DNA of 64,000 bases, from the NCBI GenBank assembly GCA_013399015.1, contig VWZX01006814.1, forward strand, positions 2,736,340-2,800,339, read 5' to 3'. Origin of the DNA: Galbula dea. Taxonomy: Eukaryota; Chordata; Aves; Piciformes; Galbulidae. The position numbers and the translations under genes were made by a program. Below are positions 28,961 to 40,500 of this stretch, piece by piece; positions within the stretch are counted from its first letter, which is position 1, and each line of letters starts with the position of its first letter. The notes beneath the pieces are model-generated. The model did not search any database. It was not told the origin of the DNA and saw only the letters and a program-made list of their open reading frames with translations.

Positions 28961-30479
28961 CTTCATTTTTTTAAAATATATATTTTATTAAATTGCTATT
29001 GTGCATAGAATATAATTAGGTAGTATTCCTGAGGAAATACTGCAGGTTGGTGTTAAGGATCTGTGTTATACAGACTGCTCTAGTGCTGTTGTGATGTATT
29101 GAAAGGGAAAAGAAATAGGAAACTAGAGTGAACAATAGCAATAACCCTTTCCCGAGAAGATGCTTCTCCACTGAAAAAACATAATCTGCTTGTTGCACCA
29201 CCTAATCTAAACTACTACAGCTCACAATTCAGCCTTTGGTGAACTCAGTATATCTGACCATTTACTGCAGTCAGTCTTCACTGCAGTGGATCTGTGATCT
29301 CTGCTGGTGCTGGCATCAAGGCACTTCATGGCTGAGACAGCTGTAGCCTAAGGTGGGACTGAGGAGGAGAAGGGGAAATTGTAGAATAGCTCTACGGAAC
29401 TAGACTAGTTCAGATAACAGAGTTTTGAATAAGATTTTCCACAGAAAAGGTAGAAGACATTTATGGGACAGAAATACGCATGCGGTTAGAGTGAATTTGT
29501 AAGTCCTGAATCTGTCATAGTTTATCAGATAAGTGACACTAGTGCCATCCCACTCAGGTCCATGAGGACACCTCCAGGTGCAATAACTGAGAAAGCGATG
29601 GGAAGTGTTGCTCTATGCCAGGTGTGTCCTTATCTTCAAGAGACTGTCTGGCCTAGATAACTAGTGTCCTCCCCCATCATCTAGCGAAGATAGAATAATT
29701 TTCAGAACAGTTAAAAGATGTTGAGTGGGAAATTCCAGAGGAAAAAAAATCAAAACCTGTGATTATTTAATATGAGGAGAAGGGTTATCCATTATGGAAC
29801 AAGTACTACAGCAAAGGCTAATCAGAGGCTTACACTTACTATCCTGAAAGTCAAAAGTCACCTGTATTTAATGGATGTGCGGCAGGAGGGGGAGCAGACA
29901 ACACTTCTTTCCCCTGGTAGTAGGAATCTCTTGGCACACGGTACTGCTGCAGACAGCCAGTTCTTAAATCTTGTAGCAGGGTACATTATCACAAAGAGTA
30001 TCATGTAACAGAGTTAGCAGAGGTCTGCCTGGTACTGAAGAACACCAAATAAGATCACCCATGGTAGTCAATCTACCTCCAAATTTCTACACCTAGAATT
30101 TAGTATGCTTCTAATGAATGAGGCTATCAGCAGTGAAACCGAAAGCAGTGGACTATATTTAAGCACAGTAGCAGAATGATATTTTGATGGTTAATTTCTT
30201 TGATCTTCAGTTGAATTTAAATTTGCCTGCAGTGGTTTCCCACTTTCAATTAGTACACAAAACAAACTTTGCCTATTTTCTGAGATTATGTTCTTCATTA
30301 TACATTGCTGTAGTTTTATGTGCTGTTGCCAAGAAATCTGTTTTTGACAAATTGCACAGGAGGCATTTTGAGATTGTGATGGAGTTGATTGAGTTTGGGC
30401 CAAATCCTGTACACTTTTATCACTGAAGACTGAAATACAGATGCTTGTTACACTAAAATATATAGCACTTGCTTTGGCC
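28961..30479. other. Unclassified stretch, possibly old repeat
   Basis: No gene seen. The part 29770-30005 has an open frame of 78 codons without a known domain, and a composition more GC-rich than its neighbours. It may be a decayed transposon, but I cannot name a family. 30399-30425 contains 'gggccaaatcctg', a phrase common in old sauropsid repeats, without further support. Confidence 0.4.
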
Positions 30480-30630
30480 CTGAAAATCTGTGTCACATTT
30501 TAAAATAACCAATTTGGGTACAATTTGAGTTAAGTGGCAAGTAAACAATGCAAATGAAACTGTTTTGTTAGCTAGAAAGTAATTGAAAATCTGCAGCTAA
30601 TTATAAATTGGCAATATAAAAGTCTCCAGG
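30480..30630. promoter_or_regulatory. Candidate regulatory block with SOX/POU-like sites
   Basis: acaatgcaaat at 30545-30555 joins a SOX-like acaat to a perfect POU octamer atgcaaat (30548-30555). It is followed by gtaattg and ctaattataaattg homeodomain-like strings within 60 bases. The sites overlap in an order different from the canonical SOX2/OCT4 composite. No repeat or frame explains the block. Function is inferred. Confidence 0.3.
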
Positions 30631-33600
30631 AAGCTGAAAGGAATACTTCACTTCACTGATGTACTGTTTAGTTATATTCAAAATTAACTTACCCTGCACA
30701 GTTTGTGCAAGAGATTTTATTGCTTATTGTAACTTAACTTTTGAAAAATGAAATGTCAGATTTTGTAAGAAAAAAAGTGTAATTTTTTAATCAAAGATTA
30801 CTCTTCTTATATGATTTTTTTATTTCACATGGGCCTTGAGTTTCAGCTTTTGTATGTAGGTTTGAATTTCTTCAGTTTGTCAGTATTCTAAGTTTTGATT
30901 GGCACCTTCATTGTGTTTTTCAACTCATCACCTCAACAGATTTCTCCTCCATTAATCTAACTATACAATACCTTTGAGAAATAAGAATGTGTTGTCACAT
31001 ACAAGAAGAAATTCTTTTCTTGTATTTGGTTGAAAAAAGTATGTGATTGGCTAGAAAGCATCTATTGTCAAAGCCACCTAGTTCTGCAACACTAGGAGCT
31101 AGTCAAAACATCCAGATAGTTGTCATATGGATTTGTGCTGCCAGAACATATGCCATGTGCAGACATCAAGTTTTGGTGAATATCAGCTTTTGTTGTTGAT
31201 GAACTATTATTTAATAATACTGTGTAAATACACAAGTACTTTCTTTTAAAAAAGGATAAATCAGTGTGTTTACTACAACTCAGTTTAGCACCCTAGATAT
31301 ATATATAGCACCAATCAAAAAGCACTTCACAGAATTTGGAGAAGGGAAATGGGGGGGAAATACTGGTCTTAGAATGCTCTGAAATATCCTTTATCCCAGA
31401 GCAGCAGGCCATGCTGGAAAGCTCAACACTGTTTCTAGTTTGGTCTTGTCACCAGGAGTCTCCACAACAGGTAGGGACCAAAACTCTGTCCTTCTGCTAG
31501 AAATAAACATTTGCAAGCTCATCCAAACTCTGAGGCCTTCAGGAGGAAGGAAGCTGGAGAAGATGCAAAGTATGCCTGGCAGGTTTGGGTGGGGAAAGGT
31601 AACACTGCAGTTATTGTTGTGTTATTCTGTATTATGCAAATGGACAAGCAAAAGGGTTTAATTATTAAATATTATAAATATTACTTCCTTGATTCAGAGT
31701 ATCAGCAAGAAAAGCCACAAGAAGAACTCTCAACTTAGAGGGCTAGGCTATCAACGTTAAGTTGTATTCACCCACTTGGCAATTGCCTTCTCCATATAAA
31801 GTATTTCACTGATGCATACTCTCCTTTAACAATCCTTGACTCAGAAAAATTTCAGACTTTAGTTTTTTACAGCCCTGCAGTGTTTATCCATAAACCAGTG
31901 CTGATTAAATGAATCATACATTTTTCCAGTATTAAATTTTTAACATAAGTCTTGTAGTCAACAACTAGTAGAGACAAACTTTGAAACTTCTGAAATATCA
32001 CATAGAAATGGTTCAGCACTGTCCAGTAATAGAGTGTGGGCTCAAATATGATGCTTGAAAAGCTGTATAGGGGCCAAACAAGCTGGGGAGGGGTCTCCTA
32101 GTTAGTCCTGTGCTGAGGAGATCTGGGCAGTCTGTCATTAAAAGGAAAATGCTTCAGGAGCAGGAATAAACCTCTCTGCTTTCTGCAGTAAACATTTCCA
32201 GACAAGCCAGTCTCATGGTGCTTTTGGAAGTAGCTCCATTCATGCCATTTGGGACTCCAACCTGTGAGTACAGATTGCAGGATGAAATCCATAAATACTC
32301 AGCTTAAAAAAGCAAATCTGTATCCAGAGCCTATTAATAAAAAGTTAGATTGGGTCATGGAGAATGAGGGAATAAAGCACTGGGGAAATGGAGAATATGA
32401 GTCATGGCACCCAGACTGAAACAAATCTCTAAGCATGAATCACAATATAAAGTTTTAAGGGCTTGATCCTGCCTTTGGCTATGCTGCTATGTATTGTTAC
32501 ATATCCTGTAAAATCAGCTACTGTTACATGTTTTGTGGTACTGGGCACCCACATAACTAAGCTCTCAGCTCTAGGGTTTTATAGTCTTTATTTTTCAAAT
32601 TCTATAAATGCTGCTGGACTTTACTTTTTAGAAGGTTGAACAGATGCAGCAAGATTTTCTTACACTTCCTACCCACTTAGAACCCCAAATAATTAGTGGA
32701 TGTTTTGCATCTTTCAACAAAGACTTCTTAGAGAGCTATTTGGCTAGTGAGACCACACAGAATGTGTCATTGTTGCTGCTACAGTTTTTGAGTTTATTTG
32801 TATGTTATGGGTACTGTATACCACATAATAATGAAAAGCTGTATGCCTCAGTCTGCTGGTTCACTGCACAGCCTGTGTGATTACAAATTGTCTGAATAAC
32901 AGTGGACTATTGAAACTCTATCCAGATGTGCATGTTGCTAATTACGGCAGTACCCACAAAGGCAGATTATCTCTTTTGTTGCCATTTCTAACGCGTTTAG
33001 AAACAGGAAAGTGAAAAGCATGTAGGCTGCAAGTAAGAAGTAGCCGTACATGTTGGAGATGAAGACTCTTTATAATGAATTCCCAGGGAAGAAAGACTCT
33101 TGGCCTGACAGAATGCAATTCTGGAATATAACCAGATGCAACTCAATGCACAGGAGAGACATCCCAAAGTGGCAGATTCTGAAACAGTCTCAAAACAAAA
33201 ATAGCATAGCTTCACTCACAGCAGGGAAAATCTAGGTAGAGAAAGACTACCTGAGGAGACCAGTGGTGGGGAGAGGTGAACTGAGCTATTGTCAGTGTTC
33301 TGGCATACTTAATAAAGAATATTACAATAATGTGACATGAAATTTTGGAAGGACAGGCAGGGGAGAATATGATCTTGTCTTTCTGGAATTTAAGTGTTTT
33401 TCATTTAATGAGCTGGAGCACTGTCCAGAGGGGCCTTCACAGTTCTCAGAGTGTGAAGAACTCAGTGTGTTTCCAGGCACCACACTGGGATGATGATATT
33501 TTTATACACTTCCATAAGTACTGTCTCCTGGCTTTGGACAAGAGAGAACATCATGTCTAATCAGAAGTGACCCTCAATCACTTTGTCCCTTCACTTCATT

Positions 33601-36600
33601 TCATGAGTTGCTGCGAATTGCATAGGAGATGAAATAGAGAAGATAGAAGGAGAAAATGCCAGTGGCAGAAATTCAGTGTAAGATCCAAACTGTTTGAGAA
33701 AAACATAGGAGCAGATGAAAGAAAGGGAGTTGAATGTCTTAGCTACCTGTCTCCTTAACAGCTTCTGATGAGGAGATAAGTAGTTTAGCAACCTTCACTC
33801 AAATTTCTTTCTTTTTCTTCTCTTTTTTTTCCCCAAAAGATGGGGATTAAACTACAGAGAGTCTGGCTCCTACTGCTTCTCTGGAAGAGAGAAAGGATAT
33901 CTGAATTCAGATGTAACCCCACTTTGTGTAGTTTAATTTAAACAAAAATGATGAAATTCCTCCTCAGTGATTAATAGTCAAGTGTGGTGACACATAGGAA
34001 CTATGAGCTTGACCTTCTAGGTAAAGGATAACTGCTGTGTTAAGTTGATTACACAATTTCCCCTGAATAAGCTGTCAAGCAGTGAGCATGGTTTCCATGA
34101 CTTCTGATCTTGTAAATGCACACTTACAAGTGATTTGCCTATTCCTCTGAAGCAAGTCTTACATTAGTGTGACACATGTTAAATAAATTCCAAATGGTCT
34201 AATATGAGATCTGGAATCCCAGCAGCTGAGTCTGTGCAAACAGGCTAGTGTGCCAGGGAATCGCAAAGTGTGAAATACTCTGAACTGAAATCCTCAATTT
34301 ATCAGTGAAATTTCACATCCTCTGAACATCTCAGAGGCTTATGAAGCAAGCTAATATTTTTCCCTCCTCCTCCTTGGACTTATAGACTGAATTCTTCAGT
34401 GCAACATGGAATGAACCTTATTTTCTCCTCTGTCGATGTTTCTTTCTCCCCCCGAAACGGAGTGCAACAAAGATATCCATATAATGCAGCAATAGGACAT
34501 TTGTATAGATACAGAATCGACCTGCATGCCAACTAAAACTTATTGCTTGCTTTTTTCTTTGACAAGTTTCAAAATCTGCAGTAGAGGACAACAGCTGGCA
34601 TTCCTTTGGGCATGAAAACACGGAAAGCAGTATTGATGGGAAAGCAGTCATCTCCCTAAGTTAGTCTTGTTTTACACATGCAAGAATTAGCCATGGTTTT
34701 CTCTTATCAGAAGGCATGAGAGGAGGGAACTGCTGCAAGGAGTCACAAGTGTCTCTGCTGTGGGGTGCAAATAGACTGTCTTCACTTGCCTGGTGTGCAG
34801 TGTGAAAATAGCAAGTGAACTGGAGATGGATTAGCTGCAATACAGTGGAGAAGACTGCTTCCACATGTGACGTGGAGTATCCCAGTCACAGGCAAGGCCA
34901 GTAGAGGGCTATGCCCCCCTTGGCCACGTGGTAGATCTGTCCCTGTGTGAGATCAGTAATGAAGAGTGAGCAGACAGCAGGGGAAAAATTAATACAAAGA
35001 AATCTTCATTTACTTAAAAAGCAAAATGCTAAAATGCTGCTATTTGACTTCAGATTATTGCTTTGGATCAAGCACATGCTAAAACCAGTTTCAGAAAACC
35101 ACCTTTTCTTGTGCCTGACCTTTGCTTTCCTCAGAGATTTGTGGTTAGCACTTCTGACTCACTTAGTGGAGAAATTTGTAATAGAATGGTTTGGATTTGA
35201 AGCAAAAATGTCACACATGCTGCCTCTATGGTTTTATTTTACAAACTCCCACAATCCATGGAGATCCCTCACCTTATATGCTACCTGTGGTCCTAAGGTC
35301 CCTATGTACCTAGAAGAGCGCTCTTCCCAGCAGGTCTCTCCATCTCCAGTCTACTCCCAGTTGTCCTTTACTTCCCTTCAGGCTTCAGGCAGTGCTTTGC
35401 TACAGCTGGGTCAGCACTAAATTCACCCTATGTTCAGCAGAGTCCCTTTGTCCCATTCCTGTTTGATTCAGCACATATCCAGTTTCCCAGGAGTAGTAAA
35501 ACTTGGTAAATCACTTCCCACTCGCAAATCCCAACCCTGTGAAATTAGAGTGTCTTCCTTAAAAATCACTGGCCAGGTTTTGGTTTCTGTAGTTTCTTTT
35601 TCCATGTTTTGGAAAGTAAAGTACTTTGTCAGCAGGTTGGTGTGCTCCACCCTCAGTGAGGCAGTTCAGCAACCCACAACATGAAACCTGGGACACTCCA
35701 ACCCCGGTCCAGTCCATGACCCTCTCACAGGTGAGAGGAAATTGCAAATGCCACCTTTGCAGTAATGAATCATCATGGATATCTTTTTGCCTTTCTCTCT
35801 CTATCCGTTGCATAAAGAACTTTTTTCTTTAAGGGATTCAATTGAAATATTGCCTGTCTCTTCCAGAAGGGAGGCTGCTAAAAAAGAGATCATCTTTGTG
35901 TAAGGCAGCACACAGTACAGTAGGTATACTAGGCTTTCTTGTCCTTTCTCTGTGATAAGCGCTACACTGGAGTCTACTGTCATTTGTGTGTACACATGAG
36001 TATCTTCCTGTAATGGAATAAGAGTGTTTGCAAAAATGGCTACTGAAGTGCCTAGCCAGTACACTTACTTCAGGAGAGTGACAGGATAAGAGAAGTGGCA
36101 GGAACAAAGACAGGAAAAGAGATTTTTGCACTAACAAGTGTGAACTGGTAAGCTTGACCTGTTTGGGAAATGTAGAGAATCCTTAGTGAGCTTGTCAGGC
36201 CAAAATTAGCTGTGCCAACTTGTTTTCAGCAAGACGGAGCCATGAGAACTCTACTTATTTTCTCATATGTGAAAGAAAACTGCTAGCTCATTAGACTCCA
36301 CTATTTCTTAACAAGCTAATTCACTTAAGTATAAATAACTTTCCTGGGTGTTAAAGGCCGGGGTAGGAATCAAGAGGATCTGTGGAGATGGATGGGGAGG
36401 TGTTGCGTGGAGGTTTTATTGGCTGTGTGGGTAAGTTATGTGTGTCATCCAAACTGAGTATCTAATCACTTCCAACATGTCATCGCAACTGCAGCATGCT
36501 CAGCAAGGCAAAAGGGAGGGAAGAAAACACATATTTCTTTCTCAAGTATGTACAGCAAGGAAACAGTCATCTCAGTTTTCATCTTCCTTCAGGGTAGGTG

Positions 36601-38212
36601 TTAGAGCAGTGTCTCTGCTGGGGAACAGTGGCCATTTGGTTTACACAGGAGTGAAGTGTGATGTTGTAAAGAAGAAAACTAAAAGCACTTACAGCCTTCT
36701 GATTAAGAGTATGGGAGTAAAGAAGTAGCTTGTACCTGTTTCACTTTGAACGGTTTGGAAAAACTGGAAGCTAAGGAAGCAAAGTCTGTAATAAACAAGA
36801 GAGTGCTAAGGCTCCAGTTCTGTTTGTTTATTTAACTAATTCTTCCTTGTGGGGACAAGAGAAGAAAAGATTATTTATACAGTACTGACTGGCATAGAAT
36901 AATAATCTGGGTATCACTATGGAAAGACAGAGTAAAGTGAGTGCTTAGATGAGAGTTAGAGGCTTCGGAGTCATAAGGGACAGTAGAAGCATGACTGGGA
37001 TGTTTTCTCCAGCTCCTATGTTAGAGGAAATTGCTCAGTTGTACATCAGTGAAGGGTAATGAAAAAGCAAATGAAACTGGTCTTTGACTTGATGAAAGAA
37101 AGGAGACTCAGAAAGGTTAACCTCGTAGAGAAGGGAGACATAATAGAAATTAAGAATTAGAGATGGTGACTGCAATGATATCACAGGAAAACAAGCCTTT
37201 TAGCTGCTGAGAATCCAGCAAAAAGGAGGCAAACTGCACGAGCTGAGTAAATCAGATACCCTGCTTTGAATGAGTGCAGGGTGGAGTGAAGCAGACTAGT
37301 CAGGGGCGAGGATGAGACTCAGCAGAGAGAGTAGTGATTGCATTAGCTGTATGCAAAAGAGCAAAGAAGGGAGAGAGTTCATATTAGGTTATCAGAATTA
37401 GATTCCACTGGGGGTAAGGAAATGGGATTCAAGGGATTGGTTGTTAAATAACGATTTCCTCACATAATTTTATCAGATCTCACATCATCAAGTCAAATCT
37501 AGTTCCATTTAAATGGATCTTAAAAAATTGTCAAAACATGCATTCTACCTAACATGGCGATAGGAGAAAGCAGTGTGATCAAAGGATGGAAAGGAGCTTT
37601 TCTAAGCTAAGCTATGATTTGTGGTTTTTTTTCTAGATGTATCACAGGAAAAGTGTTTTCCCTCAAAAGAATTTTCCCAGACAGTTTTTTGCCTCCTTTT
37701 TGGCTGGTTACATTTGTATTCTTCATACATTCCTTGTACTCTTTCTGTTTTGGTTTGTTTTTTGTACTTTTAATCTCCATCTCTCACTGCTCAAAGCACA
37801 AAGTGATTCAGAGATAGCTATATCTACAGCAAGAGGCAGTGTCATTGCAGTCTTTGGGGGAGGCTGGCCTTGTGGGAGATCTCTTCCACATAACCATTTT
37901 CCTCCATCTGTGGAACTAGCAGGGTATGACTACAAGACTTTGCTGAATAGGGTCTTGGAAAATTCTAGCTGTAAACTCACAAAGCCTGGCTTTGTGTCCA
38001 GAAATGGTGTTTCCACACAGTATATCTGATTTCCATAGCTGTACGTTCTTCTAAATACCAGCCAAGGCAAGCCCATGTAACCATGCTAAATTCCCTTCTT
38101 TCCTCTTTCTTAAATCAGACAATTTGTGTAAACCTCGAGACAAACTGACACCACTTTACCCAGAGAGTCAATGTTGATTGTTATTAATTACTTAAAACTT
38201 AAAAAAAAAATT
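30631..38212. other. Unique and purine-rich sequence, no gene seen
   Basis: An (AT)n run lies at 31297-31307. The 157-codon plus-strand frame at 34947-35420 is one of the longest in the window, but its translation has no recognisable domain and no repeat structure, and several frames on the other strand overlap its 3' neighbourhood. 36840-37440 is purine-rich and may be a badly decayed LINE, but I could not match it. 37637-38029 (130 codons) is hydrophobic near its start because of T-rich DNA, not because of a recognisable membrane protein. Confidence 0.5.
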
Positions 38213-38471
38213 AAGGCCAGGTCTGTGCTGCAGATTTCTATCAGCACAGCTGTTCTGGTCAGACTGACACCTCTCAGTGAGCAAACTCTACACATGTAGA
38301 TGCAATTATACCTCAAAATGGTGCTTGTTTTGCTTGCGGGGATGATTTTACTATACCACTACAAAGAGCAAATTTGCCAGTGTAAGTTTACACCGCCCTA
38401 GGAATGCTTTGTCTGTTTACTGTGCTGGTATTCCTTTATCAGTAAGGCATTTGCAGTGTAGACATGGTCTT
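38213..38471. mobile_element. Non-autonomous DNA transposon (MITE-like), decayed
   Basis: The left end aaggccaggtctgtgctgca and the reverse complement of the right end (aagaccatgtctacactgca) form imperfect terminal inverted repeats of about 20 bases with 5 mismatches. The interior is about 220 bp, has no coding capacity, and holds phrases ('gtagatgcaattatacc', 'ccagtgtaagtttacacc') that I recall from an abundant turtle/crocodilian MITE-like family with 'ggccaggtctacact' ends. The bases att flank both sides and could be a 3-bp target duplication, but this may be chance. Superfamily (hAT or Harbinger) cannot be settled here. The strand cannot be assigned. Confidence 0.7.
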
Positions 38472-40374
38472 ATTTGGAGGGCTGGTTTTAATCCTGACAC
38501 ATGCTAAAGTGATTACACTGCTGATTGAGAACTCAATAGAAGGACTCCAACTGATTTGCTCTGGATCAGGGTCTGAAAGGAGAGGAATTATCTTGTGGTT
38601 TGAACACAAGGCTATGAGTTCCTCATGCACATCCTGAGTTTGATATTGGCTTCATTTGTCTCTGCCTCTAAAAGCAGGGGTGTTAAGGAATTTGTGTTAC
38701 AAAGTGAGACTTGGTTGTTTCATGTTCCAATTCCAGGACACAAGTAAAACATATATCCCCAAATCCCCACAACCTTTTTTAAAAATAAAAAATGGAAAGT
38801 CTAGCTACTTCTGCAGCTGTTCCCAGAGCAAGAAGTACTGTTGCAGTGAAGGCCCTGGTTCTGGGCCAACCTGTGTGACTGCTTTGGAAAGGCTCACCTG
38901 CTTTAATGAGGCCTCTATCACAGTTTGAGATACATTGCACCACCACATTTCCCATGGGTGTTTCTTTATAGTCCCAATGCTCTTTCCTTTCTGTATTTAC
39001 AGTATCCATGGGCTCTGTTTTAAGGGCCTTAGAGCTCTTTGATGTCAAAGTCAAACAAGGAGGAGCTACAACATGGTTACCTGTGTGCAGAATGTAGGGT
39101 TTGGAGGTCCTGAAATGGGTGTTGCTCTTTCTACTGGACTTAAGAATCGATGACTGAGCATTCTGAGGGCTGCAAATCGGAAGGAGAGCAGCATGCAGGA
39201 AGGTGCTTTCCCCAGAGACTGTAGAATACCAGTGGATTATCACTGCTGTCGTGCCAGACCACAAAGCACTATTAAAAAGGACAAAACTAAAGCATAGTTC
39301 ATTTCAGCAGTTGCCATGTCTTCTGATAGTCTAGCATATAATGCAGCTGCTGGAGACACATCCTACCTTCAGATTGTCAACTTCATTTCTGTATCAGCCT
39401 TTTGCAGAAACAGTGTCAAGCAAGGGTATTTTCCATTCTCTTAGTCTCATCAGGCACTGGGCTGTAGTCTATGCAGGTTCCAGTTGGGACATACTACCTC
39501 AGCCTGGCACTGAACATGAGATCACACTAAGGTGCAAATCCCTGCAGGAAGTAGAATTAACAGGAAATAGCTACTACTCATCATATTCCTTTTTACACGT
39601 AGTGCATCCTCTAAAAAAAACCCCACAGTTGGGAAGTAGAAAACTAGCATATAGAGCAGAAATCTTTATCTCTAAGGGAAGCCAAGTTTCAATTTGTTAT
39701 GGTTTAATACAGAACTTTTGGACTACCCTTCACTCTGTAATCTACTATCTGTAGCTTGCTTAATCTGTGGCTCTTTTTACATATATTCTTTCAACTGTAA
39801 TCAATTGGCACCAGAGACAATGTCAAGAGAACCAAATTCTGTGATAAATTGGTGCGTGGAAGAAAGTGAGGTTTTTTTCCCTGATTACATGATGTGCCAG
39901 AATGATTGATTTCAGAAAAGACAAAAAATTCTAAGTAGTGCTTCAGAAATCAGAGCATTTTGATACTGTACAGCTTGATTTAAGGCTGCTAAAATTATAC
40001 CTTTACCTGATCTGGAGTACTTCTTGGTGCTGTTGTTGACTGCAAGGGGGGAAAAAAGTGGTACAGAAATGAATCTTTTTGCACACTGATTGCACACGCA
40101 CTCAAACACTGTGTTTGGTGTAACTGTCAAGGTCTGTTAAAACTGATCACAGTTTAAGTAAAAATGAGCTTGTGATGTGTACAGAAAAAATATGATAGGT
40201 CTCCCTGGCTGTAACCCACAGTCCAATGAATTAAAATCAAGAGCACAGTAGAACCTTCTTTTTAAACCAAATCTTTATCAATAATAACATTAACCCTTTG
40301 CATGAACTTGCATCTTCCACAGAAGAATTTCTGTACTTCATTCAGGCTTATTAACAATACTTTTTTACTTGATA
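38472..40374. other. Unique sequence, no gene seen
   Basis: Holds the longest open frame of the window (38779-39264, minus, 161 codons) and a 137-codon plus-strand frame (39341-39754). Neither translation contains a domain, signal or repeat that I recognise, and codon use looks like translated intergenic DNA. I do not call either a gene. No transposon was recognised. Confidence 0.5.
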
Positions 40375-40500
40375 ACTAATGACAAAACTGAAGCATGGAG
40401 TAAGGAAGGACGATGTTGATGGTCAAGGAATCAGTCAGAATCACAATTAGAACCAAGTGTCTGGGCTGCAGGAAGACACTTTAGAACCTAGTCCTGCAAT
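40375..40500 (-). mobile_element. MIR/CORE-SINE relic, minus strand
   Basis: The order of phrases gacaaaactgaagcatggag, then ggtcaaggaatcagtcag, then attagaaccaagtgtctg follows the reverse complement of a MIR-type SINE (gaaactgaggcacagag, ggtcacacagc, agaacccaggtctcctg). Three landmarks in correct order and spacing make chance unlikely. The copy is old, and the tRNA head and tail are not clear. Confidence 0.7.

Noticed and set aside
34947..35420. 157-codon plus-strand frame as a gene
   Set aside because: Hydrophobic patches come from T-rich DNA; there is no family resemblance and no exon-like borders.
38779..39264. 161-codon minus-strand frame as a gene
   Set aside because: No domain, no signal peptide or repeats, no plausible promoter or splice context, and length within what AT-rich random DNA of 64 kb can give.
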